A stretch of 64,000 nt of DNA from Planctomycetota bacterium (GTDB lineage: Bacteria; Planctomycetota; UBA1135; UBA2386), in the NCBI GenBank assembly GCA_016794565.1, contig JAEUHQ010000076.1:1-64000 (forward strand), written 5' to 3'. The notes beneath the pieces are model-generated. The model saw only the letters and a list, made by a program, of their open reading frames with translations. It was not told the origin of the DNA and ran no database searches. How positions within the stretch are numbered: position 1 is the stretch's first letter; each line of letters opens with the position of its first letter. Shown here one piece after another: positions 26,648 through 35,644 of the stretch. The position numbers and the translations under genes were made by a program.

Positions 26648-28480
26648 ATGCCCGAACACATCCTCGGCATCTCCGCCTTCTACCACGACTCTGCCGCGTG
26701 CCTTCTGCGCGACGGTGAGATCGTCGCTGCGGCCCAGGAGGAGCGGTTCACGCGCAAGAAGCACGATGCGGACTTCCCGGCGAAGGCCGTCGACTACTGC
26801 ATGCGCGCCGCCGGCATCGCGGTTCCCGACCTCGATTTCGTCGCGTTCTATGACAAGCCGATCCTCAAGTTCCATCGGCTGATCGAGACGTACGTCGGGT
26901 TCGCGCCGTCGGGCTTGCGTTCGTTCGCGAAGGCGGTGCCGGTGTGGCTCGGCGAGAAGCTGCACATGCGTCGACAGCTGACGAAGCACCTCGGCTCGAA
27001 GCCGAAGAACCGCTACGTCTTCCCCGAGCACCACGAGAGCCACGCCGCATCCGCGTTCTACCCGTCGCCGTTCGAGGACGCCGCGATCCTCACGATGGAC
27101 GGCGTCGGCGAATGGGCGACGACATCGGTCGGGATCGGCGAAGGGAATCGCGTACGGCTGCTGCAGGAGATCCGGTTCCCCCACTCGCTCGGACTCCTCT
27201 ACTCGGCATTCACCTACTACTGCGGGTTCAAGGTCAACAGCGGCGAGTACAAGCTGATGGGCTTGGCACCCTACGGCGAGCCTCGCTTCGCCCAGCAGAT
27301 CAGGGATCACCTGATCGACCTGCGCGAAGACGGCAGCTACCGGCTCGACCTGTCCTACTTCAACTACTGCCAGGGTCTGACCATGACGAGCGCGAAGTTC
27401 CACGCGCTCTTCGGCGGACCACCGCGCAGGCCGGAGTCGCCGCTCGAGCAGCACCACATGGACATCGCGGCGTCGATCCAGAAGGTCACCGAAGAGGTCA
27501 TGCTGCGCACGGCGCGGCATGCGCACGCGATCACGGGGAAGAAGAACCTCTGCCTCGCGGGCGGCGTCGCGCTCAACTGCGTCGGCAACGGCGTGATCCT
27601 GCGCGAAGGACCGTTCGATCGCATCTGGATCCAGCCGGCAGCGGGCGATGCCGGTGGTGCTCTCGGTGCAGCGCAGTTCGTCTGGCACAACCTGCTCGAC
27701 CGACCGCGCAAGGTGATGCCGGGAGACACGCAGCGCGGCAGTCTGCTCGGCCCTCGCTACGAATCCGCCGACATCCGTTCTTTCCTCGACGGCGAGAAGA
27801 TCGTCTACGAGGAATGCCGCACCGAGGATCAGCTGGCCGAGCGCGTCGCGGAGCTGATCGAGCAGGAGAACGTGGTCGGCTGGTTCCAAGGGCCGATGGA
27901 GTTCGGCCCGCGCGCTCTCGGATCGCGCAGCATCATCGGCGACGCACGTTCGCCCAAGATGCAGAGCGTGATGAACCTGAAGATCAAGTTCCGCGAGTCG
28001 TTCCGTCCCTTCGCGCCGATCGTGCTCCGCGAACGCGCGTCCGACTACTTCGACATCGCACCTCAGCACGAGAGCCCGTACATGCTCATCGTCGCGCCCG
28101 TTCGCGCCGAGAAGCGCAGGCAGGTGGACCCGGCCGCGCGCGGTCTCGACAAACTGAAGCAGCTGCGCTCGGTCATCCCGGCCGTCACGCACGTCGACTG
28201 GTCTGCCCGCCTGCAGACGGTCGACGGCGAACGCAATCCGCGGCTCGCGAACCTGATGCGCAGCTTCGAGAAGCGCACCGGTTGCCCGGTGCTGATCAAC
28301 ACGAGCTTCAACGTGCGCGGTGAGCCGATCGTCTGCACGCCGCAGGACGCACTCCGGTGCTTCGTCGGCACCGAGATGGACGTGCTCGTGCTGGAGAACT
28401 TCGTCATTCGCCGCGCGGCGCAGACCGACCTGCCTGCGATCGATCGCGAGAAGTACCTCGCTGGCTTCTCTCTCGACTGA
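26648..28480 (+). CDS. Carbamoyltransferase, NodU/CmcH (TobZ-like) family
   Basis: The 610-residue product starts MPEHILGISAFYHDSAACLL, the signature of the NodU/CmcH Kae1-like domain. Conserved parts include EHHESHAASAFYPSPF, AILTMDGVGEWATTSVG, NSGEYKLMGLAPYGEP, LCLAGGVALNCVGNG, WIQPAAGDAGGALGAA and the C-terminal YrdC-related part with FGPRALGSRSIIGDAR and LINTSFNVRGEPIVCTP. These enzymes use carbamoyl phosphate and ATP to O-carbamoylate sugars or natural products. The two following genes encode SxtJ-like and DUF5989 proteins, an association seen in many bacteria. The divergent MBOAT/SGNH pair suggests joint decoration of one envelope molecule. The ATG at 26648 matches the family start. Confidence 0.94.
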   Translation: MPEHILGISAFYHDSAACLLRDGEIVAAAQEERFTRKKHDADFPAKAVDYCMRAAGIAVPDLDFVAFYDKPILKFHRLIETYVGFAPSGLRSFAKAVPVWLGEKLHMRRQLTKHLGSKPKNRYVFPEHHESHAASAFYPSPFEDAAILTMDGVGEWATTSVGIGEGNRVRLLQEIRFPHSLGLLYSAFTYYCGFKVNSGEYKLMGLAPYGEPRFAQQIRDHLIDLREDGSYRLDLSYFNYCQGLTMTSAKFHALFGGPPRRPESPLEQHHMDIAASIQKVTEEVMLRTARHAHAITGKKNLCLAGGVALNCVGNGVILREGPFDRIWIQPAAGDAGGALGAAQFVWHNLLDRPRKVMPGDTQRGSLLGPRYESADIRSFLDGEKIVYEECRTEDQLAERVAELIEQENVVGWFQGPMEFGPRALGSRSIIGDARSPKMQSVMNLKIKFRESFRPFAPIVLRERASDYFDIAPQHESPYMLIVAPVRAEKRRQVDPAARGLDKLKQLRSVIPAVTHVDWSARLQTVDGERNPRLANLMRSFEKRTGCPVLINTSFNVRGEPIVCTPQDALRCFVGTEMDVLVLENFVIRRAAQTDLPAIDREKYLAGFSLD

Positions 28481-28495
28481 ACGGGGCGACGTCCA

Positions 28496-28921
28496 ATGAT
28501 GAAGATCGATCTCGACCCACGACCAGCCGTGCTGCGCCAGTTCGCGTGGTTTGCGCTGCTCGGCCTTCCCGCGATTGCGTGGCTGGTGCTCCGCCTTGCC
28601 GGAGCGTTCTCGTGGTCGCACTGGTCGCTGTGGGCAGCCGCGGGCATCGCCGTGCTGCAGCTCGGCGCGTTCCTCGCCGGGGCGGCGGGTCCGACGCGAT
28701 GGCTGTTCGTGGGCCTCACGTTGATCGCGTTGCCGATCGGCTTCGTGCTCTCGCAGATCCTGATGGCCGTGGTCTTCTATCTCGTCGTCACACCCATCGG
28801 TCTCGTCTTCCGCACGATGGGCCGCGACGTACTCGGTCGCCGGCCCGCACCGAACCAGGCGTCCTTCTGGCACGACCGCGGGCCGCAGCGCCCGCGCACC
28901 TCCTACTTCAAGCTATACTGA
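28496..28921 (+). CDS. SxtJ-family membrane protein
   Basis: The 141-residue product has about four short hydrophobic segments (FAWFALLGLPAIAWLVLRLA; WSLWAAAGIAVLQLGAFLAG; WLFVGLTLIALPIGFVLSQI; VFYLVVTPIGLVFRTMGRD) and a C-terminus ending PQRPRTSYFKLY. The combination YLVVTPIGLVFR and a terminal region with RRP, SFW and Tyr/Phe residues matches SxtJ-type proteins, named from the saxitoxin cluster and regularly found beside carbamoyltransferases. Its biochemical role is not known. It lies 15 bases downstream of the carbamoyltransferase gene and five bases before the DUF5989 gene. Confidence 0.82.
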   Translation: MMKIDLDPRPAVLRQFAWFALLGLPAIAWLVLRLAGAFSWSHWSLWAAAGIAVLQLGAFLAGAAGPTRWLFVGLTLIALPIGFVLSQILMAVVFYLVVTPIGLVFRTMGRDVLGRRPAPNQASFWHDRGPQRPRTSYFKLY

Positions 28922-28926
28922 GTCCG

Positions 28927-29145
28927 ATGAGCGACCCCAGCAGTCGGCCGACCCAGGAAGCGAAGGACGAGTTCCTCCAGGCGGCAGCCAAGGAAGAGCG
29001 CGGCATCATCGCCGAGTTCTGGTCGTTCATGGCCGAGAACAAAATGTGGTGGCTGACGCCCATCCTCGTCGTGTTCGCGCTGCTCGGCGTGCTCCTGGCA
29101 CTCGGCGCCACCGGCATCGCGCCGTTCATCTACACGCTGTTCTGA
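28927..29145 (+). CDS. DUF5989-family small membrane protein
   Basis: The 72-residue product contains [20 protein letters not shown], a run of small hydrophobic residues and a C-terminal [10 protein letters not shown], which together define DUF5989. It is a single-pass membrane protein of unknown function. Members are found almost always after carbamoyltransferase and SxtJ-like genes, as here, where it begins five bases after the SxtJ-like stop. The three genes likely form one operon, and this protein may be a small subunit or membrane adaptor of the modifying complex. Confidence 0.85.
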   Translation: MSDPSSRPTQEAKDEFLQAAAKEERGIIAEFWSFMAENKMWWLTPILVVFALLGVLLALGATGIAPFIYTLF

Positions 29146-29311
29146 CCTCCCCTGCGGCGCGGGACACCCGGCTCTTCGTGATCCGGGGCTCGCCGCGTGC
29201 CATCGTGCGGATCCGTGGCGTCCCGCTTCGATACGGCGCAGGTCCGCCCGCCGAAGGCGGCGAGCGAGCGTGTCGATATCTCCCGCAGCCTCACACACGA
29301 AGGAAGGAGAC

Positions 29312-30169
29312 ATGCGGGACCACGGGTTGGACACGTACCTGGCCGACATCAACGAAGTGCCGTTGCTGACCGCGGACCAGGAGATCACGCTCAGCAAGCG
29401 CATCCAGCGCGGTGACCTCGCGGCGCGCGAGCACATGATCCGCGCCAACCTGCGACTCGTCGTGTCGATCGCGAAGAACTACACGAACCGCGGACTCTCG
29501 TTCATGGATCTGATCGAGGAGGGCAACATCGGGCTGATGAAGGCGGTCGAGAAGTTCGACCCGAAGGCCGGCTGCCGCTTCTCGACCTACGCCACGTGGT
29601 GGATCAAGCAGGGCATCCGGCGTGCGCTGGTCAACACGGTGAAGACCGTCCGTGTGCCGTCGTACATGTCGGAGATCGTGTCGCGGTGGAAGGCGACGTC
29701 GATGGAGCTGAACTACCGCCTCGGTCGCACCGCCACGTCGGGTGAGATCGCAGAGCAACTCGACCTGCCGGAGAGCAACTGGAACGTCGTGCGCGACACG
29801 GTGCTGGCCAATTCGCAACCGACGCACTCGATGAACGAGGACGTGAACGGCGTCATCGCCGAGACGCTGCCCGACACCCGGACGCGGTCGCCCGAGGAGC
29901 AGACACTGTCGGCGATCGAGCTCAATCGCCTGCGCGAGCTCCTGGGCATGATGGACGCGCGGGAGGCTCGCATCCTGAAGCTCCGCTTCGGCATCGGGTC
30001 GGGCGAGCCGTTGACCCTGAAGGCGATCGGCAAACGCTTCGGACTCACGCGCGAACGCGTTCGCCAGATGGAGCAACAGGCGCTCGAGAAGCTGGGCGTC
30101 ATCATGTCGCGCGAGTTCGGCGAAGAGCGATCGAACGGCCGCTCGCGTCGCGGCGGCGCCGGCAAGTGA
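29312..30169 (+). CDS. Sigma-70 family RNA polymerase sigma factor (RpoD/SigA-like)
   Basis: The 285-residue product contains region 1.2/2 ([80 protein letters not shown]), region 3 and region 4 ([38 protein letters not shown]). It is a group 1/2 type factor; the short length without region 1.1 suggests an alternative or compact primary sigma. The ATG at 29312 is preceded by an excellent Shine-Dalgarno (AGGAAGGAG at 29301-29309), which rules out the upstream in-frame start at 29270. Confidence 0.92.
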   Translation: MRDHGLDTYLADINEVPLLTADQEITLSKRIQRGDLAAREHMIRANLRLVVSIAKNYTNRGLSFMDLIEEGNIGLMKAVEKFDPKAGCRFSTYATWWIKQGIRRALVNTVKTVRVPSYMSEIVSRWKATSMELNYRLGRTATSGEIAEQLDLPESNWNVVRDTVLANSQPTHSMNEDVNGVIAETLPDTRTRSPEEQTLSAIELNRLRELLGMMDAREARILKLRFGIGSGEPLTLKAIGKRFGLTRERVRQMEQQALEKLGVIMSREFGEERSNGRSRRGGAGK

Positions 30170-30194
30170 CGCCGGACGTGCGACGCCCTACGTT

Positions 30195-31394
30195 GTGGCG
30201 GTGAGCCAAGGACGAGCCGACCGCAGCCTCGGTGAGGGCACATCACTGTATGTGCACGTGCCGTTCTGCGTCGTGAAGTGCGGCTACTGCGACTTCAACT
30301 CGTACGTCGTCGACGACCGCTCGGTTCACGATCGCTTCCTCGATGCGCTCGATGCGGAGCTCGAAGAGCGCTGGCTCGATGGGCCGCCGGTTTCGGTCTT
30401 CGTCGGCGGTGGCACGCCGACACTGCTCGATCCTCCGCGTCTGCAGCGCCTGTTCGACGTCCTGGGTCGCCACGTCGATCTGCCGTCTTGCCCCGAGGTT
30501 TCGATGGAGGCCAACCCAGAGAGCCTCACGGAAGAGAAGGCGGGCCTGGCAAGGGCTGCGGGTGTGCGTCGATTCAGCATGGGCGTGCAGACGTTCCATG
30601 CGCACCACCTGCGCTTCCTCGATCGCGCGCACACGGCTGAGCGCGCGGAAGCGGCCTTCGCCTCGGCGCGCGCCGCCGGCTTCGACAACATCAGCGTCGA
30701 CCTGATGTTCGGCATTCCCGGCGAAACCGTCGACGAATGGGAGAGCGATCTCGAGCGCGCTCTCGCGCTCCGGCCAGACCACCTTTCCTGCTACAACCTC
30801 ACATTCGAACGGGGAACGCGCCTGCATCGCGACATGAAGCGCGGAGCGGTCGAACCGAACGACCAGGAAGTCGACCGCCGGATGTTCCTGCTCACCCGGG
30901 AACGTGTGGCCAGAGCTGGTTTCAGCGCCTACGAGATCAGCAACTTCGCCGGCCGAGGTGGTCCCTGTCGCCACAACGACCACTACTGGATGCAGGGGGG
31001 CTACGTCGGTGTGGGACCCGGAGCGTCGAGTCACCGTGCCGGCGTGCGGGTGACGAACCTGAAGGCTGTCGACGCATGGGCCGCGGCCGCGCTCGCTCGC
31101 GTGCCGTGTGCAGCGACTGCGGAAACGCTACGACCGACGCAGCGCGCGGCAGAAGCCTTGTGGCTCGGTATCCGCCGCGCGGAAGGGATCGACGTCGCGG
31201 CAATCGCCGAACGACTTGCCCTGCCGGTGGAACGGCTCTTTCGTTCGACGGTCGACAAGCATGTCGCAGCGGGCCTCGTCCGACGAGTCGACTCGCGAGT
31301 CGCACTCACGCCGGAGGGACTCCTGGTCGCCGATGGTGTCGGGGGTGACTACCTCGAGGTCGCCCTCCCCGACGCGCGTCAGAATCGGCCCTGA
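30195..31394 (+). CDS. hemW: HemW, radical-SAM haem chaperone (coproporphyrinogen III oxidase-like)
   Basis: The 399-residue product has LYVHVPFCVVKCGYCDFNSY near residues 18-37: the CxxxCxYC triad binds the 4Fe-4S cluster for radical SAM chemistry, and Phe after the third Cys pair position is typical of HemW rather than HemN. Further family features are SVFVGGGTPTLL, SMEANPESLTEEKA, GVRRFSMGVQTF, DNISVDLMFGIPGET and a C-terminal HemW domain. HemW binds haem and delivers it to respiratory enzymes. The start is GTG at 30195; another in-frame GTG lies at 30201. Its 3' end overlaps the convergent DUF3352-like gene by 16 bases. Confidence 0.9.
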   Translation: MAVSQGRADRSLGEGTSLYVHVPFCVVKCGYCDFNSYVVDDRSVHDRFLDALDAELEERWLDGPPVSVFVGGGTPTLLDPPRLQRLFDVLGRHVDLPSCPEVSMEANPESLTEEKAGLARAAGVRRFSMGVQTFHAHHLRFLDRAHTAERAEAAFASARAAGFDNISVDLMFGIPGETVDEWESDLERALALRPDHLSCYNLTFERGTRLHRDMKRGAVEPNDQEVDRRMFLLTRERVARAGFSAYEISNFAGRGGPCRHNDHYWMQGGYVGVGPGASSHRAGVRVTNLKAVDAWAAAALARVPCAATAETLRPTQRAAEALWLGIRRAEGIDVAAIAERLALPVERLFRSTVDKHVAAGLVRRVDSRVALTPEGLLVADGVGGDYLEVALPDARQNRP

Positions 31395-33259
31395 GCGACG
31401 ACTCCGGCCGTGGCGGCCGCCACGGTGATCGCGGCGATCCCCACCAGGACCTCCATTCCGAAGGGCCCGGTGCTCACCGATTCGGACACACCGCCGCTTT
31501 CCTTCGAGTAGGCGATCGAACCGAACAGGTGCTTGGTGAGATTGCCCGAATCGGGCAACAGCCCCATGTCGATCGGGACCTCTTCGCCGATCGGCACGAG
31601 TGACAGCAACCCGCTGACGATCTGGTAGCCCGCCTCGAAGTTCGCCTTCCAGTCGGTGAACGAGAGGCTGGACACGCCTGCAGGGATCGCGTTGCTCACC
31701 GCAGCGAACTCCTTGTTGCCGCGAATGTCGTTCTTCGGATCGTCCTCGCGCTCCATCCTCTGGAACGCCCGCTTGATGTCGCCAGTGGCGAAGCCGAGCA
31801 CGAGATAGCCGTTCTTGAAGGCGAACGTCGGCGTGACGCTCAGCATGTCGGCGATGTTGAAACCACCCATGCCGCGGTTCGTGTCGAGGTTGACCTTCAT
31901 CTGCCAGGTCTTGAGGCCGCGCTTCTCCGAAGACGAGATGTCCACCACGCCGTTCGTGAGCTTGGCGAGGTTCTCGAGAGAAGTGACGAGCTTCTGTTCG
32001 TCGTTCACCTTCAGCAACCAGACCCACTCAGGCGGACCTTGGATCGATCCCATCGGCATCGACCAGCTGACATAGTGGTCGCCGAACGAGCCGAGGAGGT
32101 CTTCGCGCACCTTGAATCCGAGCTGCGTTTCCATCTGGCTCAGGTGATCGAGAGCCTGCTTCGCGAACTCGGGGTCGTACGCCTGCAGGCCCTTCACCAC
32201 GTTGTCGTAGACACTCGCGACATCGAACGTCGAAGCGGAGAAGCCCACGGCGTCCTTCGGGACCCACTTCAGGAACGACGTGTCGACGGACTTCGCGGGT
32301 GCCGCCGTCTTGCCCTCGGCGCCGGGCCACACGTGGCAACTCGTCTGCACGCTCTTGCCGTCGACGTACTTGCTGACGCCTCCGGCGAAACCGAGCTTGC
32401 GAATGCCCATCGCTTCGAGCGCCCTGACCACCCCCTCCATGTCGACCCCTTGCAGCTGCGGCTGCGACGCCACAGCCATGCCAGCTACCTGCAGCGCGAT
32501 GTCGACGAGGGGATCCGCGCGCACGAACGACACGAGCTCCGCACCGTTCGTGTCGAGTCGCTTCGCGATCTCCGTGAACTCGGCGGACGCGCCGAGGGCC
32601 ATGGTCTTCTTCTGGATGTTCTCGGCGACCTTCGTGACGTCGTCGAGCAGCGTCCCGATCAGGAGCCCGTTCGGAACCATCGCGACGTGCAGGCCCATCT
32701 TCATGCCATGCGTCTCGGCACGCGTCAGCGAGCGTACTTGCCACTCACCGACCTTGGTTTCCGACTTCGTCACCTTGTCGCCCGCTTGGGCTTCGAGGAG
32801 GCTCAAGCCCATAGCGACGAGGCCGTGCCACGTCGCGACCGAGTCGCCGAAGTTCAAGTGCACGACGACACCGATGTTCGGCACGGGACCGAAGTCCCCC
32901 ATTCCGATCTCCGCGCGCGTCAAGGCCACGGTCGCCGACTGCACGCGCAGCTTCAGGATGTCGTCCGGGTTGATCGGGAACGCGCCTTGCGCGTGCATCT
33001 CCCTTCCTTGCGCGACCAGCTCGTCGAGCTTCTTCGCCGCGAGTTCCTTCAAGTCCGCGAAGAAGTTCTGCGTCTCCTCTTCTGCCCACATCTTCGCGAG
33101 CGGCATCTTCGCGAAGTCCTGGATCGACTCCGTGAGGTTGGGCAGGCTGACCGCGAAGATCGTGTCGGCAGGCAGGTAGGGAAGGGCGGACTCCTGGGCG
33201 ATCGCCGGTGCCGTGGCGACGAGGAACGTGGTCAGCAGGGAGAGGCGGATGGGCATCAT
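31379..33259 (-). CDS. Secreted DUF3352-like protein with C-terminal membrane helix
   Basis: The 626-residue product has a signal peptide (MPIRLSLLTTFLVATAPAIA, cleavage probably before QESALPYLP) and opens with YLPADTIFAVSLPNLTESIQ, a pattern seen at the start of DUF3352 proteins common in Planctomycetota and relatives. The body alternates alpha/beta segments with several repeats of a similar fold, including LKWVPKDAVGFSASTFDVAS and VPSLSF-like motifs. A C-terminal hydrophobic segment (MEVLVGIAAITVAAATAGVV) may anchor it. No catalytic motif is seen, so it is probably structural or a binding protein. Either of two adjacent ATGs (33259, 33256) may be used. The family label is tentative. Confidence 0.68.
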   Translation of the reverse strand: MMPIRLSLLTTFLVATAPAIAQESALPYLPADTIFAVSLPNLTESIQDFAKMPLAKMWAEEETQNFFADLKELAAKKLDELVAQGREMHAQGAFPINPDDILKLRVQSATVALTRAEIGMGDFGPVPNIGVVVHLNFGDSVATWHGLVAMGLSLLEAQAGDKVTKSETKVGEWQVRSLTRAETHGMKMGLHVAMVPNGLLIGTLLDDVTKVAENIQKKTMALGASAEFTEIAKRLDTNGAELVSFVRADPLVDIALQVAGMAVASQPQLQGVDMEGVVRALEAMGIRKLGFAGGVSKYVDGKSVQTSCHVWPGAEGKTAAPAKSVDTSFLKWVPKDAVGFSASTFDVASVYDNVVKGLQAYDPEFAKQALDHLSQMETQLGFKVREDLLGSFGDHYVSWSMPMGSIQGPPEWVWLLKVNDEQKLVTSLENLAKLTNGVVDISSSEKRGLKTWQMKVNLDTNRGMGGFNIADMLSVTPTFAFKNGYLVLGFATGDIKRAFQRMEREDDPKNDIRGNKEFAAVSNAIPAGVSSLSFTDWKANFEAGYQIVSGLLSLVPIGEEVPIDMGLLPDSGNLTKHLFGSIAYSKESGGVSESVSTGPFGMEVLVGIAAITVAAATAGVVAQGRF

Positions 33260-33348
33260 CGGAGGATGAGGAAAGGCCGAGGCGGAGCGACCCAGCCGGT
33301 CGGCGCGGGTAGTGGACGTGTTGGTCGCGAAGATGTCGCAGCCTGGGC

Positions 33349-34713
33349 TCAACCCGTGCTGGTCAACTTCTTGAGATAGTCGGCGATGTTCGGCTCGGCC
33401 TCGATCAGGGCAGCCTCGAACCGGGCGACGACCTTCTGCAAGGCGCCCTTCTTTCCAGTGCCGCTCAGCAGAGTGCTGAAGACTTCCTTCAGAAGGTCGG
33501 TGGCCTTCGTGTCGCTCCCTTCCTTCGCGTAGTAGACGAGCAGCCCCGCCTGGAAGATGACCGCGTCGATGGCGGTCGACTCCATCTCGCCGTTGATCCC
33601 GAAGCCCGAGAAGAAGCCCTTCAGGTTGCGGATGCCGCCTTTGGCGAGATGGATTTTGCCGAAGTGGCCGCGATCCTCGCCGGTCTTGAGCCGGCTGGTG
33701 CACGCTGCGACGCCGTGCAGCAACCACAGCGGCAGGTCTTCACCGGCCTCGACACACACGCCGTGCACGTAGGACATGGCGGTCGCGTGCCGCACGTAGC
33801 GGATGCCCCAGTCCTTCTCGTTGCGGCACATCGCGGCGCGAACGTCGCCAAGGAACGGGACCTGGACCACGGCCTTCGGTTGGATCAGGCATGCCCCGTG
33901 CGACGAATTCTCGTCACCGAACCGCGCACCGAAGTCTCGGTACTCCGTGTCCGTCGTCGCGACGAGCACGACGGCCCGGTTCTTCGGGTGTACCGTCGGG
34001 GTGCCGAGAATCGGCTCGACGTCTTCGACTGCGTGGTCGGCTTCGGCTGCCAGCGCTTCGAGCTTGGCGATCGGGAGAGTGCTGATCAGGGTCGCGCGCT
34101 TCGAACGAACGACCCAGGGTCGCTTGAAGTCGCTGTGGAAGGTGTCGGCTTCCTTCTCGTCGGCGAGGCGGTTGTTCGCGACCGGGAAGTACCGCTTCGA
34201 AGCCTGCTCGAGCTGCCGTGCGTCGACGAACTCGCCCGTCACCGGGTGGCGCACCCTGCCGCTCACCAGGGCGACCTTCTCATCCTTCGTCACGAGTTCG
34301 CCCTCGTGGTGGAAGATGCCCTTCTTCGCGTCTTCGACTTCGGCCTTGTCGACCCAGACTCCGCCGACGTCGACGAAACCCTTCGCGGCGAATTCGGCTG
34401 CTTGTGCCTTCTTCCGCAGGGCTTCGGCCTCCTTCGCCGGGAGCCATTTGCCCTCGATCAGTTCGTTGCCGAGGGCGAGGTTCGCGCCTTCATGATCTGC
34501 CTTGATCTTGAGCACGGCCTGGTAGATCCGCTTCGCCTCGCTCGGCATGGACTTCTCCGCTGCCCACTTGCCCGCCTCGAACAAGGCATCCGGATTCTGC
34601 TTCGCCGCGGCTTCCTTGGCCTTGAGCTCTTGCTTCAGCTGCGCGCCGCTTTGGGCTGGCGCGGTGGTCACGAGCGAAACGAGGCTCGCGAGGAGGATGG
34701 CAATGGCCTTCAT
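33349..34713 (-). CDS. Secreted protein related to MA-clan peptidases but lacking HExxH
   Basis: The 454-residue product starts with a signal peptide (MKAIAILLASLVSLVTTAPA) and a Lys/Ala-rich helical region resembling tetratricopeptide modules (residues 25-110). Near residue 304 the sequence reads RHATAMSYVHGV and, about 20 residues later, LPLWLLHGVAACTS. In secreted MA-type peptidases of Planctomycetota the same places read HExxH and LPxWLxEGLA, so the catalytic Glu and the third zinc ligand are replaced. It is therefore probably a non-catalytic relative. It lies 89 bases upstream of the DUF3352-like gene, with which it may be co-transcribed. I do not recognise a named family beyond this resemblance. 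Confidence 0.62.
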   Translation of the reverse strand: MKAIAILLASLVSLVTTAPAQSGAQLKQELKAKEAAAKQNPDALFEAGKWAAEKSMPSEAKRIYQAVLKIKADHEGANLALGNELIEGKWLPAKEAEALRKKAQAAEFAAKGFVDVGGVWVDKAEVEDAKKGIFHHEGELVTKDEKVALVSGRVRHPVTGEFVDARQLEQASKRYFPVANNRLADEKEADTFHSDFKRPWVVRSKRATLISTLPIAKLEALAAEADHAVEDVEPILGTPTVHPKNRAVVLVATTDTEYRDFGARFGDENSSHGACLIQPKAVVQVPFLGDVRAAMCRNEKDWGIRYVRHATAMSYVHGVCVEAGEDLPLWLLHGVAACTSRLKTGEDRGHFGKIHLAKGGIRNLKGFFSGFGINGEMESTAIDAVIFQAGLLVYYAKEGSDTKATDLLKEVFSTLLSGTGKKGALQKVVARFEAALIEAEPNIADYLKKLTSTG

Positions 34714-34828
34714 GATCGGACCTGCTCGGGAAAGCGGGAACGCACGATGATCGGGCCACGGCAGCCCTGCGTCCACTGGCTTGCGACGTCGCCAACTCTC
34801 GAGGCGGAAACGCGGCTGGTCGGCACGC

Positions 34829-35449
34829 TCAGGACCCGCTGGCCGAACGGCGCTTCTGGTCGGGGGCGAAGCGCGACCAACTTTCCATTCGCTGGCTCGG
34901 GCGCAAGTTGAGGTAGGGTGTCCAGCGCGGGCGAACCGGGGGGCGCAGCAGGCGGAAGCCGATCTCCTTCAGAGTGCGATCCGCCTTCTTCGCATTGCAT
35001 CGCACACATGCGAGGACGCAGTTCTCCCACGAGGTGCTGCCCCCCCGCGAACGCGGCAGCACGTGGTCGACGCTGAGGTGATCGGAGTTGCAGTGCGTAC
35101 CGCAGTACTGGCACGTGAAGTCGTCGCGGAGGAACAAATTGCGACGAGTGAACGGCGCCTCGTGGCAGGGAATCCGGTCGTAGTGAACCAGCAAGATCAC
35201 CTCGGGGACCGCCAGCTGGACGCTCGGGGACCGAATGGCGAGGTTCTCGTCCGAAATCGGCTGATCGAGCCACTCCTCGAACGTGAACGTCGTGAGGGTG
35301 TCCGTGTGGACCACGCGTGCCGCCTCGCGAAACAGCATGCAGAGGGCCCTGCGTACGGTCGTCACGTGGACCGGCCGCCAAGACCGGTTGAGAACGAGCG
35401 TGGCTCGTTCGAGCAACGAGGCTCTACGGAATGGGTCGGACGGCCGCAT
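34829..35449 (-). CDS. HNH endonuclease family protein
   Basis: The 206-residue product contains a classic HNH nuclease core: CQYCGTHC, then LSVDHVLPRSRGGSTSWENC, then CVRCNAKKADRT. The two CxxC pairs bind structural zinc, and the Asp-His, Asn and downstream residues form the metal-dependent nuclease site. The N-terminal part (VLNRSWRPVHVTTVRRALCM) is the usual companion of stand-alone bacterial HNH proteins. Their cellular role is generally unknown; DNA processing or phage defence are possibilities. The ATG at 35449 is chosen because upstream sequence is Arg-rich and unlike the family. Confidence 0.9.
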   Translation of the reverse strand: MRPSDPFRRASLLERATLVLNRSWRPVHVTTVRRALCMLFREAARVVHTDTLTTFTFEEWLDQPISDENLAIRSPSVQLAVPEVILLVHYDRIPCHEAPFTRRNLFLRDDFTCQYCGTHCNSDHLSVDHVLPRSRGGSTSWENCVLACVRCNAKKADRTLKEIGFRLLRPPVRPRWTPYLNLRPSQRMESWSRFAPDQKRRSASGS

Positions 35450-35644
35450 CGCGAGGGTTCCTTGTCCGCGGCGCGGCCGGATGCGTGCCCGCCGGGGCGC
35501 GCAGAGTCTATGCTTGTGGTTCCGAAGGGCAAATGCCCGCTGGCCCCCGCGTGGGTCAGCGGCGTTGCCTCGCGCCCGGGTCACCGGTAGACTCCGCCGC
35601 CCTTTCTTGATCGAGGTTGCCTTCCCCGCCGCCTCCGCGCGCTC

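Noticed and set aside
24730..26718. Plus-strand open frame of 662 codons antisense to SGNH and MBOAT genes
   Set aside because: Composition is a GC-codon shadow with Arg/Glu runs; no domain, and the minus-strand genes carry complete catalytic motifs.
26645..28873. Minus-strand open frame of 742 codons antisense to the carbamoyltransferase
   Set aside because: Shadow frame, rich in Arg, Asp, Glu and His; the plus strand encodes a full-length conserved enzyme.
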